From DATJHM01 sp963777355 (GTDB taxonomy: Bacteria > Chloroflexota > Ktedonobacteria > Ktedonobacterales > Ktedonobacteraceae): a stretch of 64,000 nucleotides of DNA. Positions 48,513-57,856 of this stretch are shown here, one piece after another. The DNA is taken from contig CAVZQK010000022.1 of the NCBI GenBank assembly GCA_963777355.1, positions 372,001 to 436,000 of the forward strand, in the 5' to 3' direction. Positions within the stretch are counted from its first letter, which is position 1. Every line of letters starts with the position of its first letter. The translations under genes and the position numbers were made by a program. The notes under the pieces were generated by a model. That model was not told the origin of the DNA. It made no database searches and saw nothing but the letters and a program-made list of their open reading frames with translations.

Positions 48513-49397
48513 CTATGTGCGAGGGGTTAAGACGGCGCTAAAGCCCTCCCACATGGCACTAAACTGTGCGCGAGGCAGGGATTGAAGATTGAAGAGAGAC
48601 GAATCGACGACAAAGACAGATTGAGCATCGCCACCTCGTACCACAAAGACATGACCACCGGGAAAGTGCAGGTAGTCACGTACACTGACAATCACGGGGC
48701 TACCCTGATTAGCAATCGCGATTACCTGAGCGACAGTAAGAGAGTGACTGGAACTAGTAGTGAAGCCAAAATAAGCAGCAGTCTGAGCAATACCATCATC
48801 GCGCAAGAGACCGAGCTGGACGTTCCAGACACCGAGATCTTGCTCAACCTGCAAGACATCCGAGGCAATAAGATGGCGGCCATAGCTATTCATCACGGTC
48901 TCCAGAGCGATACCGGAGCAGGAAGAATAGCTCCACGTCTGCCATTCATAGACGCTGGCATACTGATCACGAGCGGCGGAATCAACGCGCAGCAGGCCAG
49001 CCATGCCAGGAGATTGGGTACCTACAGAAGATTGGGGATCAGTATGAATTGCAAGAGCAGCCATCTGAGCAGGCTGAGGATCGGTATGGGCGGCAAGTTC
49101 TAACGTGGATGAAATTGCGCCAGAGCGCATAACGACCTGATCCAGGCTAGAACTCAAGTGTAGAATAGTATCTGCATTCAGCAGACCGCTCTGGAGAAAG
49201 AGTGCCAGAAGAGCCACCAGGATCATTGAGAGAGAGACTAGCATGCGGCGTTGTCGATACCAGGAAAGAGGAAGCGCAGAAGGTAGATGTGGGAAAAGAG
49301 GTAAGAGCCGATACTGACGGCGCATATTTCTCCACAGAAACAGGCCTAAAATCCCCAACAGCAACAGCAGAAAAACCGTAAATACCGTGTGCATCAT
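48513..49397 (-). CDS. membrane-anchored C39-like cysteine peptidase domain protein
   Basis: From ATG 49397 (GAGGG before it) 294 residues. Two hydrophobic helices (residues 5-25 and about 55-75) place the rest outside. The C-terminal domain fits the papain-like C39_2 group: Gln in YEWQTWSYSSC with the nucleophile Cys, GIALETVMNSYG as the helix after it, the His in PGGHVFVVRGG and the Asp in VFVVDSS. C39 domains in ABC exporters cut bacteriocin leaders; free-standing exported ones are of unknown substrate. It is convergent with the L,D-transpeptidase gene. Confidence 0.78.
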   Translation of the reverse strand: MMHTVFTVFLLLLLGILGLFLWRNMRRQYRLLPLFPHLPSALPLSWYRQRRMLVSLSMILVALLALFLQSGLLNADTILHLSSSLDQVVMRSGAISSTLELAAHTDPQPAQMAALAIHTDPQSSVGTQSPGMAGLLRVDSAARDQYASVYEWQTWSYSSCSGIALETVMNSYGRHLIASDVLQVEQDLGVWNVQLGLLRDDGIAQTAAYFGFTTSSSHSLTVAQVIAIANQGSPVIVSVRDYLHFPGGHVFVVRGGDAQSVFVVDSSLFNLQSLPRAQFSAMWEGFSAVLTPRT

Positions 49398-49523
49398 ACA
49401 GTGGCTACCCTCAATTAACGTATTTAGCAGGACGCGTCTCATATTCAGTATACTGGAACTAAACGCGTGCCATGAGAGAATTATGAGAGGGCAGCCAAAG
49501 ATCCTATAAAAACTCCACGTTGC

Positions 49524-49823
49524 TCAGGCACCACTAGTTTGTTCGCCAATAAGCTCCTGGCACAGAGAGACACACTCATTGCAAATTCCCACGTGGCGAG
49601 GAGAATCAGCCCCATGAATGGAAAGCACCTGATTCTCAGTTTTGCCGCAAAAAGAGCAGCGAGGCTCAGCCATCCTTGCTGGGAAAGCAGCTATTTGTGC
49701 AATACATTCGTCACAGATATAGACAGATCCAGGGCCAGTAATGAGACGTTGAACTTGATCTTGTGTCTTTCCACAGAAGGAACAGATGAGATTGGCTCTA
49801 ATATTTTTTCGTCTGGAAAACAT
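49524..49823 (-). CDS. standalone protein of two ClpX-type zinc-binding domains
   Basis: A 99-residue protein made almost only of two C4 zinc fingers of the ClpX N-terminal type. The first reads C-S-F-C-G-K-T-Q-D-Q-V with C-D-E-C after SVYI; the second reads C-S-F-C-G-K-T-E-N-Q-V with C-N-E-C-V-S-L-C. In ClpX this domain dimerises and binds adaptors and substrates; here the AAA+ part is absent. AAGGAG precedes the ATG. It is 57 bases downstream of the M48-like gene and in the same direction as the sigma factor, so it may belong to that operon. Confidence 0.85.
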   Translation of the reverse strand: MFSRRKNIRANLICSFCGKTQDQVQRLITGPGSVYICDECIAQIAAFPARMAEPRCSFCGKTENQVLSIHGADSPRHVGICNECVSLCQELIGEQTSGA

Positions 49824-49880
49824 TGTCTTCTCCTTGTATTTTTCTATTTCAAAGACTGAATATTTTAGAAAAAGAACCCA

Positions 49881-50669
49881 TCAGCGAGCAAGCGTCATCC
49901 GCTGAGTGCCTAACTCACTGTTGGTACCACAGATGCGAAGAATGCGCGAAGCCAGAGAAGGCTCAGACCAGGATGCACGCGAATGGTGATAACGTGCCAG
50001 GGCATGCAATCCCTGGCAGATCCGTTCACGACCAAGCCAGTGGACCGCCAGGACGTCGGCCTGATAGCAGATACGTAAGAGGTAGATGCGCCTGAACCAG
50101 AGTAGGAGCAATGAGCAACAAAGGAAGACGATAACAGCGGCGGCGAGAGGCAGCCGGAACAGCATACAAGCAAGGGCAGCCACGCTAACAAGCAGGCAGA
50201 AAGAGAGAAAAAACCAGAGATCCAGATGTGGAAAGCGTTTAGAGATCAGGCGAAAACGAGCAAGGCCTGTAGCCAGCAAGACATCCAATTCTACAGGAGA
50301 ACGAGAAGCGTGCTGAAGATCGGACGAGACAAAAAGATCAAGACGAGGCCGAAGCCAGAGATTGACACGCATTCCGGGCATGCGTCCGACTTTTAGCGGG
50401 ATATAACGCAGCATCTGCACAGGATAGTAGCAATGAGCGTCGTAGAGAATAGTATTCCAGGCTTCCCGGATGGAAGCAGGGATATGCTGCCGTCTATGGG
50501 CAAAATGCAGACGTCGAAAGAGGCGGCGACGAGGTTGAGGGCGAGGGGGTAGTTGGAGACGAAGCTGTTGCCAAGCAGCGTAAGAGAGAGGCTGCTCTGG
50601 CAACGCAGGTCCATAATAGGCGGAAAGACGGCTCTCAAGATCTTCCGTTGAGAGGAGCTTGATCAGCAT
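49881..50669 (-). CDS. M48-like membrane protein lacking the HExxH zinc motif
   Basis: A 262-residue protein with two helices near residues 155-195. Its layout recalls M48/BlaR1-type peptidases: VGRMPGMRVNLWLRPRLDLFVSSDL, then SPVELDVLLATGLARFRLI in the place where HE-x-x-H should be, and later CYQADVLAVHWLGRERICQGLHALARY, like the E/D-x-x-AD segment. The zinc-binding residues are missing, so it would not be a protease of this kind. It starts 19 bases after the stop of the ECF sigma gene, the usual place for an anti-sigma factor or regulator. The family call is tentative. Confidence 0.6.
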   Translation of the reverse strand: MLIKLLSTEDLESRLSAYYGPALPEQPLSYAAWQQLRLQLPPRPQPRRRLFRRLHFAHRRQHIPASIREAWNTILYDAHCYYPVQMLRYIPLKVGRMPGMRVNLWLRPRLDLFVSSDLQHASRSPVELDVLLATGLARFRLISKRFPHLDLWFFLSFCLLVSVAALACMLFRLPLAAAVIVFLCCSLLLLWFRRIYLLRICYQADVLAVHWLGRERICQGLHALARYHHSRASWSEPSLASRILRICGTNSELGTQRMTLAR

Positions 50670-50688
50670 CTGAATGATGCATAGGTCA

Positions 50689-51249
50689 TTACCCTTTTGC
50701 CTCTTCTAACAACGTCCGTAGCTGCTCACGAGCGCGATTCAAGCGTGATTTCACCGTGCCTATGGGCAGATCCAGAACCTGCGCAATATCTGACTCAGTC
50801 AGATCAGCCCCATAGCGTAAAGCAACCACACGGCGCAAATCTGGGCGTAAATAAGCCAGAGCCTGCCTGATCTCTTCACGCTGGGCAATCAGTTCCTGTA
50901 CATCCTGTCCAATTTGATTCCTGGCATTGGGCATACTCTCCAGTTCGAGATAGCTATCGAGAGACAATGGACGCTGATACAAGCGTTGCCGCTCCATCAC
51001 ATCGAGGGCATGGCGATAGAGGATACGCATCAGCCAGGGACGAAAGGGACTGCCAGAATGGAAACCGGGGAGTCCACGCCATGCCAGGAGAAAAGCCCCC
51101 TGAGTGATCTCCTCGGCAAGAGGGCGCTGGTGGCAGAGACGCAGAGCCGCCGCCAGGGCATAGGCATGATGGGTCTCCCAGAGCGAGCGAAAAGCATCTT
51201 GATCGCCACGAATCGCGGCGGCAACGAGAGTAGCTTCGCAAATAGCCAC
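50689..51249 (-). CDS. ECF-type RNA polymerase sigma factor
   Basis: A 186-residue sigma-70-family protein. Region 2 (residues ~10-80) reads DAFRSLWETHHAYALAAALRLCHQRPLAEEITQGAFLLAWRGL, and region 4 (about 120-180) holds the helix-turn-helix YGADLTESDIAQVLDLPIGTVKSRLNRAREQLR. GTG 51249 is chosen because AAGGAG lies six bases before it; a GTG two codons upstream overlaps that site. The product would direct RNA polymerase to a small stress or envelope regulon. The next gene in the operon, an M48-like membrane protein, is the best candidate for its regulator. Confidence 0.9.
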   Translation of the reverse strand: MAICEATLVAAAIRGDQDAFRSLWETHHAYALAAALRLCHQRPLAEEITQGAFLLAWRGLPGFHSGSPFRPWLMRILYRHALDVMERQRLYQRPLSLDSYLELESMPNARNQIGQDVQELIAQREEIRQALAYLRPDLRRVVALRYGADLTESDIAQVLDLPIGTVKSRLNRAREQLRTLLEEAKG

Positions 51250-51371
51250 GCGCACCTCCTTCTGCCTTATTATTACAGTTCAGGAGGGTCAAAAGGTTCC
51301 CACAATTTTTCTCGTAATCGCCGCTTGCAAAATCTCCAGAGAGCATTATGAGGAGCAAAAGAGAGACAGGC

Positions 51372-52229
51372 TCAAAACAGGCGCTGCTGCTCAATCGACA
51401 GCTCCTCAGGCGGATCAGAGACAGCGAGAGGAGGAAGAGGAGTAAGAGCCTGTACGCGCCGATAGAGTTCCTGGCAAAGCGAGGGCGAATGCTCTTCAAA
51501 AGGACAATGGCAGAAAACATAGAGCGTTTTCCCTTCGCTCAACCAATGGGCCAGTTGTTGCGCCCACTCTTCGAGAAAGGGAATATTCGCTTCCAAGCGG
51601 GGATGGCCGATATAGCGAACAAAGACAAAATCAGTGGTACTGACTATCTGGACAGGGAGATGAGGCTTGCGCTCACGAGTCTGGAGGAGTTGTTGTTCCG
51701 CAGCATCGCCGACTCTAATAGGACGGGTATCCATAATCACCCTGGCAACGTGAAAAGAGCTAAGGAGACGATTAAGCATCTCAGCCTGAGCAGCAAGAAA
51801 GAAATCTGGATGGCGCACCTCTACAGCCAGGCGTACATCTTGGGGCCAGAACGAGAGGAAAGAGTGCAGATCTTCCAGACGATCAGGAGCAAACGTGGGT
51901 GGCAATTGCAGAAAGATCGGTCCCAGGCGTGGTCCCAGGCCAAGCAGGCGTTCAACAAAGGCAAAAGTCGCATCTTTACTGGCAGAAAGAAGAGAATCGT
52001 GGCTAATAGAGCGAGCAATTTTAGGGCAGAAACGGAAAGAATCGGGAGTCTCTTGACGCCAGCGAGCGACCATCTCGGCGGAAGGGATGGCGTAAAAAGT
52101 TGTATTTCCCTCCACAACGTTCAATCGGCGACTATACAAGCGGAGAAAAGCATTAGCAGGCGTATGTGGAGGGAAGAAGGTTCCGACCCATGCCTTGTAT
52201 CCCCAGAGAGGACAACCGATATAGAACAC
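51372..52229 (-). CDS. DUF72 (YecE-like) family protein
   Basis: A 285-residue TIM-barrel-type protein. Typical family segments: YIGCPLWGYKAWVGTFFP at the start, VVEGNTTFYAIPSAEMVARWRQETPDSFRFCPKI, LGPIFLQLPPTF, VRLAVEVRHPDFF, and VRYIGHPRL near the end. The function of DUF72 proteins is not established. GTG 52229 is preferred because AGGAG lies eight bases before it and it matches the usual N-terminus; ATG 52247 is an alternative with a weak ribosome site. It stands alone upstream of, and in line with, the sigma-factor gene. Confidence 0.88.
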   Translation of the reverse strand: MFYIGCPLWGYKAWVGTFFPPHTPANAFLRLYSRRLNVVEGNTTFYAIPSAEMVARWRQETPDSFRFCPKIARSISHDSLLSASKDATFAFVERLLGLGPRLGPIFLQLPPTFAPDRLEDLHSFLSFWPQDVRLAVEVRHPDFFLAAQAEMLNRLLSSFHVARVIMDTRPIRVGDAAEQQLLQTRERKPHLPVQIVSTTDFVFVRYIGHPRLEANIPFLEEWAQQLAHWLSEGKTLYVFCHCPFEEHSPSLCQELYRRVQALTPLPPLAVSDPPEELSIEQQRLF

Positions 52230-52247
52230 AATCCTGGCTCCTAGCAT

Positions 52248-52622
52248 AGTTTTTCTCGCGCAAAGCTCTGGTCAGTATACCATATCTTTGCGGACAATTG
52301 GCATAATAAAGCGCAGCGAAAAGCAGATTCTACGCAAAGCGAATGATTTGCTCATTGCAAATGTATTCGCAGGCAGGCGAATACATAGTAAAAAGCGAAT
52401 ACTGGCTTATAAGTGGGCGCATAAGAGCCAGGAAGGATATTTACCACAATAGGCTTATAGATTTGTATATTTCTATTTCCACCGCTAACCATTCTTCCTT
52501 GAATGGTTACTTCGTAAAGAGGCAGTGAAAAATCCGAGGGTGAGAAACATCGTGAGCCGCCACAGCCCTCGACGCGAGGCTGCGTAGGAGCAGTCGCGCC
52601 AGGAGAGAACGGCGAGAATGCA
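52248..52622. other. intergenic region without a gene
   Basis: 375 bases between the DUF72 gene and the end of the glycosyltransferase gene. The left part is AT-rich and probably carries the DUF72 promoter. A GC-rich stretch at 52540-52620 resembles the dispersed repeats only loosely. Short frames here lack ribosome sites. Confidence 0.4.
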
Positions 52623-53874
52623 CTACGCGCCAGGCTCTACCTCAGCAACAGAGGTCTGAGCCGACTCAAAGGCACTTTGAGTAAGCAAAGAGGATGGATA
52701 AGGTACCGAGACAGGATCAATCCGTTTGGGCGTTGTAGAAGTAGTAACCAGGGGCGTCCTGGGCGAGATAACAGTGGGGCGAGTCATGACAGAAGGCATC
52801 TGAATCTTCTTATACATGCGAGTATAATTTTCAGCCATTGCGCGAACGGAGAAATTGCGCTCGACATAGGCCCGGACAGAGGAACGATCAAGTTCAGGAA
52901 CGCGGTCAATAAACTGGATCATTTCAGAAAGATCACGGGCGAGGAAGCCACTCTTACGGTGTTGGACCACCTCAGGAGCGGCCCCAAGAGGGAAACGTAA
53001 TCACAGGACAGCCAACAGCCATTGCCTCAATCATCACCATACCAAACGGCTCTTCCCAATTGATAGGATTCAACATAGCATAGGCGCGGCTAAGCAGATC
53101 AATTTTTTGAGGGAGATTCACCGGACCAATATACTGAATCTGCTTCCCATCGATGTGGGGTTTGACCTGTTCTTCAAAGTACTCAACCGACTCTTTGAGA
53201 TGGTGATCGATAGTGCCAGCCAGAATAAGGCGGCGGCCAGCCTTCTTTGCGGCTAGAATCGCATTGTGGGGTCCTTTTTCCTGGACCATACGGCCCAGCC
53301 AGACCAGATAATCCTCAGGCTCCTGCACAGTAGGTTGAAATTGAGACATTGGCAGACCGTGATGGACCACGCCAATAAAATTAAGCTTATAGGGAACCTC
53401 GCTACGGGAGCGTTCGCTGATAGCAATCATGGGGACCTTCGCGGCCCACTCCATATAGTAGCGATCCGCATCACCGGTCCAGGGCTGGACACGATCAAAA
53501 GGGAAACGGCTATGGAGCGTCACCACAAACGGCGTCGCGACATCGGCCATAAGCGGGAAAATATACATATCGGCGCTAGAAGAGAGGTGTCCGTGGACCA
53601 CATCGAACGAATGGGTCTTAATATATTCCACGGATTTGAACAAGTGATAGAAAGCCTTCATATGCGCCTGCCAGGGAATGCCAGAGTCGATGAGAGACTG
53701 AGGGAAAAACGAGACACGACGAGCCGAAGTTCTGGCATCACCGGGTGCAAACAAAGTCACATCATGACCTTGAGCGACCTGCTCTTGAATAAGATTATAA
53801 AGAACATGTTCAGTGCCACCATAATTCTTCGGCGGAATAGCAATCCACGGCGGCGCAATATGCGCGATTCTCAT
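52623..53874 (-). pseudogene. GT4-family glycosyltransferase, frameshifted
   Basis: ATG 53874 (AGGAG before it) starts MRIAHIAPPWIAIPPKNYGGTEHVLYNLI, the donor-independent N-lobe start of GT-B fold GT4 enzymes. The C-lobe has DYLVWLGRMVQEKGPHNAI and the E-x7-E motif region EPFGMVMIEAMAVGCPVI. The frame fails after VITFP and stops at 52972. The next words GAAPEVVQHRKSGFLARD-LSEMIQFID, the standard continuation, are in another frame ending at 52623. A one-base change in the TTTCCCTCTTGGGG stretch (about 52985-52998) joins both into about 416 residues. A Thr/Pro-rich tail follows the fold. It would transfer a sugar from a nucleotide donor; the acceptor is unknown. Confidence 0.85.
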
Positions 53875-53930
53875 GGAACCTTCTCCTCTACTCGAAGCGA
53901 AAAGCCGTACTCCAAACTTTTCGCCACAAA

Positions 53931-53956
53931 AAAGCATCTTCATAAAAAGATGCTTT
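53931..53956 (-). terminator. intrinsic terminator/attenuator hairpin 57 bases before the GT4 start
   Basis: AAAGCATCTT and AAGATGCTTT pair around a 6-base loop; on the minus strand the stem runs into a TTTTTTG tract. It points toward the GT4 gene, so it either ends upstream transcripts or acts as an attenuator in the GT4 leader. Confidence 0.7.
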
Positions 53957-54499
53957 CAACGATTACGTACTACATGGATCAGGTACTCAAAAAGATTCTG
54001 TAACGATAGAACGTATTTCTATCAATATAATACACTATATCACACTCAGCCAAGAGTTGTCACATACTTATTTTGTGAGTTGTCAAATATAGCGCGATGC
54101 ATGAATAGCATACTTTATATTTTTAATGCATATTTTTGTTCACAAATTTCATCTCAGCATTAATTTACAAAAAAGTATCGCATCAGGCTTGCTAGCATGG
54201 TTGGCATTATCTATTAGCGTGGTTATTACACTAAGTCAAAAAGAAATTTTATAAAATAGAGGAGAAAAAACCTCTGAATAAAAGGGCAGAAATCCAAAAA
54301 TTTCAAGTTTCTTCAGGTATTTATTGAAATACTTAGATAAAGGCATAGAGAAGTTATTACAAACCCACTGTTTTACTCTGATTGGAGTTTTTCATAAAGC
54401 TCTTCTTTTAGAGAGCTACTCTGATAAAAAAAGATTCACAAGAAACTCTCTACTTATAAGGGAGTACAAAGGGATTAGCCAGGATAAGAGACAAAAAGA
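53957..54499. other. AT-rich intergenic region
   Basis: About 540 bases between the GT4 leader hairpin and the thioesterase terminator, notably richer in A and T than the genes around it. One 70-codon frame on the plus strand has no ribosome site and Lys-rich random composition. No gene, repeat family or RNA is recognised. Confidence 0.4.
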
Positions 54500-54543
54500 G
54501 CTTTTCTCCAGCGAGATTAAGAGAAGGGATGCTTGAGAAAAGC
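54500..54543 (-). terminator. probable terminator of the thioesterase gene
   Basis: GCTTTTCTC (54500-54508) pairs with GAGAAAAGC (54535-54543) with a long loop; on the minus strand the hairpin is followed by TCTTTTTG. It lies 13 bases after the thioesterase stop. Confidence 0.5.
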
Positions 54544-54556
54544 AACGTATGCAGCA

Positions 54557-55075
54557 TCAGCCTTCAAGAAAAGAAAAGGGTATCCCTTCCATTTGTTCAA
54601 AAGCAGCACGCAGAGAGGGCGGGACGGGATGAGGTCTGCCAGTATAGTAATTGCACCAGACGAGCGCCGATTTTCCGAGGGCAAAAACGCGCTCGTGATC
54701 TGTGATATCGCGAATTTCATGTTCCATATGTATGCTTGTGCGTCCCACCCTCACCACTTTCACCCCTGCTTCAGCGTGATCTGAGCGCACCAGAGGAAGT
54801 TGATAGGTACAAGTAATCTCTTTGACCAGAATGCCATACTGATAACCCCGTGGTCCAGTCTGAATACGAGGATTAGGAATATCGCTCTCTGCCACCTGTT
54901 GATGTTCCTGTTGAGAAGGCCACTGAGGGAGCCAGGGTTTTAGCTGATCGAAATAGTAGCTACGGGCCTCTTCCAGATAGACAAAATAGACCGTATTATT
55001 GACGTGGGCGAGGGGGTCGAGATCACGAAAGCGGATCTGCACGGGGTACCAGCAATGGTAGGATTCAGTGGACAT
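54557..55075 (-). CDS. 4-hydroxybenzoyl-CoA-thioesterase-like hotdog protein
   Basis: A 172-residue single hotdog domain. The signature F-R-D-L-D-P-L-A-H-V-N-N-T-V-Y-F-V-Y-L-E-E-A-R is the 4HBT pattern, with Asp in the first loop as catalytic residue and the HVNN turn. Members hydrolyse acyl-CoA or acyl-carrier thioesters in the cytoplasm. ATG 55075 is chosen because GGAAGG lies just upstream; the frame extends 24 codons further without a ribosome site. No fatty-acid or aromatic pathway genes are adjacent. Confidence 0.9.
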   Translation of the reverse strand: MSTESYHCWYPVQIRFRDLDPLAHVNNTVYFVYLEEARSYYFDQLKPWLPQWPSQQEHQQVAESDIPNPRIQTGPRGYQYGILVKEITCTYQLPLVRSDHAEAGVKVVRVGRTSIHMEHEIRDITDHERVFALGKSALVWCNYYTGRPHPVPPSLRAAFEQMEGIPFSFLEG

Positions 55076-55153
55076 GGCTTTACACCTTCCTTCAGGGGAT
55101 ATCGCATATATTGCTCGGTTTCCCTTTTTAGAGGTACGAGCAAACACATCTCT

Positions 55154-56527
55154 TCAATGATATATCATAATACAAATTTCCGTTTGACAGCCAATTTCCC
55201 AATTTTTGCCGTTGATGTTACTCACCTGGCGATTGATTTCATTCCTCTCCTGCCCATCTGCTGACCTTTCTTCTGCTTGCAGGTCATGCAACAGGCGTTG
55301 TAGTGCCTTCTGATAGTGATCATGTTCTCTCTTCCAGTGGGTAAAATCCCCAATACGCCGTTGCCGACGAAGATCCCTTATCCAGGTCTGCTCTGTTGTC
55401 AGAACGGTATCATCGAGACACACAAGAAAGAGCGCTTCTCTCTTCCGCTGCACCTCTTTTTCCTGGACCGCTTCGGCCTCTCACCTTACCTCAGGGATTC
55501 CCAGCGCGGCTCTCAACAGAGTGGCGGGAAAGGACCAGCACAAATTTATCATAGGCACGAGAGATCGAGGAAACCAGAGCATATCTCCTTTCGTCCAGTC
55601 TTCGAGGGAAGACCAGCATCAGATCCCCCGACGTTGCAAGTCTGCATGCAAGCGCTCGACAAACTCCTGATCCTCACGTGAATAGCCAAGAAAACAGGGA
55701 GCATAGCGAATTGGTTGCATCGCCAACGCCTGCACAGACGCAATCAAGGGATCGCTGAGTCCTACACCGCGAAGAAAGATTTCAGGGAGAGCATCCCCTG
55801 ATCGCTCAAGAGTGCTGGCACTGAGATGCGATGGTCCCTCATGCCGAACGCTTGCTAACCCTTTCACCAAACGAAGATCAATATCTACGAAAAAGGTATT
55901 TTTTATGGTCGCTCTACTCAGGTCGGCTTCGCTCAGGTTCACTCTGCTCAGATCGACGCCACTCAGGTTGGCTTCGCTCGAGATTAGCTCCTCTCAGGTC
56001 TGCACCCCTGAGATGGGCATCCATAAGTTGAGCCCCACTCAGATCGCTCTCGCTCAGGTCGGCTTCCAGAAAGTCGGCGAGCATGAGCCTGGCATTCATG
56101 AGGCTGGCTCCCCTGAGATCGGCTCTGCTCAGGCGAGCTCTGCATAAGATCCACCCAAAAGAGGTTGGCTCTGCTCAGGCGAGCACTCAAGAGTATGGCT
56201 CTGCTCAAATCAGCTTCGCTCAAATCAGCTTCGCTCAAATCAGCTTCACTCAGGTCAGCTTCACGTAGGTCTGCACGACTCGAGATTCGCTTTGCTCAGA
56301 TCAGCTTTGACCAGTTCGCTTTCACAGAGACCGGCGCCCCTCAGATTGGCTCCCCTGAGGTCGGCTCCCCTGAGGTAAGCTCCCCTCAGATCGGTTCTGC
56401 TGATATCGGCTCCTCTCAGATCGGGTCTGCTGGGGCTCTGGTGAAGCTTGAACAATTTTGTTCTCCATTCAGTATTCAAGGCTTCTCTCTCCCTCAGAAG
56501 CATCTGCACCTGTTCCTGATTTGCCAT
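55154..56527 (-). pseudogene. pentapeptide-repeat TIR-domain protein, decayed
   Basis: The start is clear: AGGAGG five bases before ATG 56527, then ANQEQVQMLLREREALNTEW. Pentapeptide repeats of the A(D/N)L(R/S)G type follow, spread over at least three frames between 56450 and 55880. The C-terminal TIR domain begins CFLGYSREDQEFVERLHADLQRRG (55620s) and continues in other frames: CWSSLEDWTKGDMLW, then SSISRAYDKFVLVLSRHSVES, then EAEAVQEKEVQRKREALFLVCLDDTVL and RRIGDFTHW. At least four shifts and probably two in-frame TGA codons are needed, so this is not a working gene as given. Intact relatives are signalling or defence-type proteins of mostly unknown role. Confidence 0.78.
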
Positions 56528-56739
56528 ACTTCCTCCTAGACCGCTTTTCACTCCAGTAGAAAAAATACCATCCCACCACGCTATTCCTCTTTAATTATAG
56601 CACTTCTTTAAAAGAGTAAAGAAAGCTTTTGAGAGAGTGTACATAGGGAAATCGCCTGATTGACAGAGTGGATTAGAGTAGAAGAAAGAGATTATGCCTA
56701 GTAAGGTAAGAGGGAAACAACGACCTGAACGAGGGAAAC

Positions 56740-57856
56740 ATGACAGCAACACCATCGGCAGCAGAGATATCACAATCCGACACAGAGAGAGAAAAACCAG
56801 CTCCATCTAAAGGTCAGCGTCTGCTGTTTGGCAGCTTAGCACTGCTCGTCGTTATAGGTCTGGTTGGGTGGCAGGTATGGACAATACAGAGTACCTCAAC
56901 TGATCCCAGAGTAAAGGGCCATCCTCTTTCTAATCCAGAGACGCACCTGCACACGCTGGTCCTGGGTGGGAAGCCGGGAGTAGTCTATCTGGGAACCCAT
57001 TACGGGCTATTCATCAGTACAGATGGAGGACAAAGCTGGCCGCAGACACGTGGGATACTCAATACATTAATGATTACAGTGATTAGCGTCAATCCGGCAG
57101 ATCCCTCGTCATTAGCGCTGGTAGGTGTGCCTAGTGTGGGTACATCGGCTCCAGGCGGTCTCTATTTCAGTCATGATGGGGGAAAAAACTGGAGTCTGCA
57201 CGTACCAGGCAATTTACCAGACGCGGCCTATCCGTATACAGTCCAGGCAGGCGAGGGCGGTGCAGAACATTTTTATGCATTCTATCTCTACGCGGGCTGG
57301 TTTGAGACCCGCGACATGGGCCAACACTGGCAGCCAATTACCGGTACATCGCTCTCCAGCATGCAAAATCCAGTCCTCCTGACCTTCCCCAGAGAGCCGG
57401 AACATCTTCTGCTTGGGGGGGATAAAGGGCTTTTTGAGAGTAGAGATGATGGGCAGAGCTGGAACCATATCAGCACAATTAACGGCACAGTTCAAAAGCT
57501 GCTTGTTTCTCAGGGTCAACCAGCAAAAATATTTTGCCTGACAGACGAGGGGCTTTACACATGGACGGATGGCAGCAATACGCAGACACTCTTACCAGGG
57601 GCACAGGCATTTTCGCGGCTAATCATTGATCCGAGCGGAACAACACTCTACGCACTCGCCGGGCGTCGCCTCTGGTCCTCGCAGGATAGTGGCAAGCATT
57701 GGCAGATGCGCCAACAATTTGAGCGGGGAGATCTGATCGCGCTCCAGATTGAATCCACAACGAGCCAATCAGCTCTACGCGGGCTTTTTTCAGCCTCCCA
57801 AAGTTATAAGCAGCCAAGATAGCGGCAACCACTGGCAGCTCGTCACAGGACAGTAG
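56740..57856 (+). pseudogene. membrane-anchored BNR/YCF48-like propeller protein, frameshift near C-terminus
   Basis: A 360-residue main frame. Residues ~28-46 form one helix (LLFGSLALLVVIGLVGWQVW), so the rest is outside. The repeats carry the Asp-box pattern S-x-D-x-G-x-x-W: STDGGQSWPQ, SHDGGKNWSLH, TRDMGQHWQP, SRDDGQSWNH and SQDSGKHWQM, typical of BNR sialidase-like and photosystem-assembly-like propellers. A final box, SQDSGNHWQLVTGQ, is read in another frame to a stop at 57856; a slip in the T6 run at about 57786-57791 explains this. The function is unknown; no sialidase catalytic residues were seen. Confidence 0.8.

Noticed and set aside
51348..52244. 298-codon plus-strand frame
   Set aside because: Antisense to the DUF72 gene over nearly its whole length; composition rich in Arg/Lys/Ser and no domain.
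54324..54536. 70-codon plus-strand frame in the AT-rich gap
   Set aside because: Lys-rich low-complexity composition, no ribosome site, and its end overlaps the thioesterase terminator.
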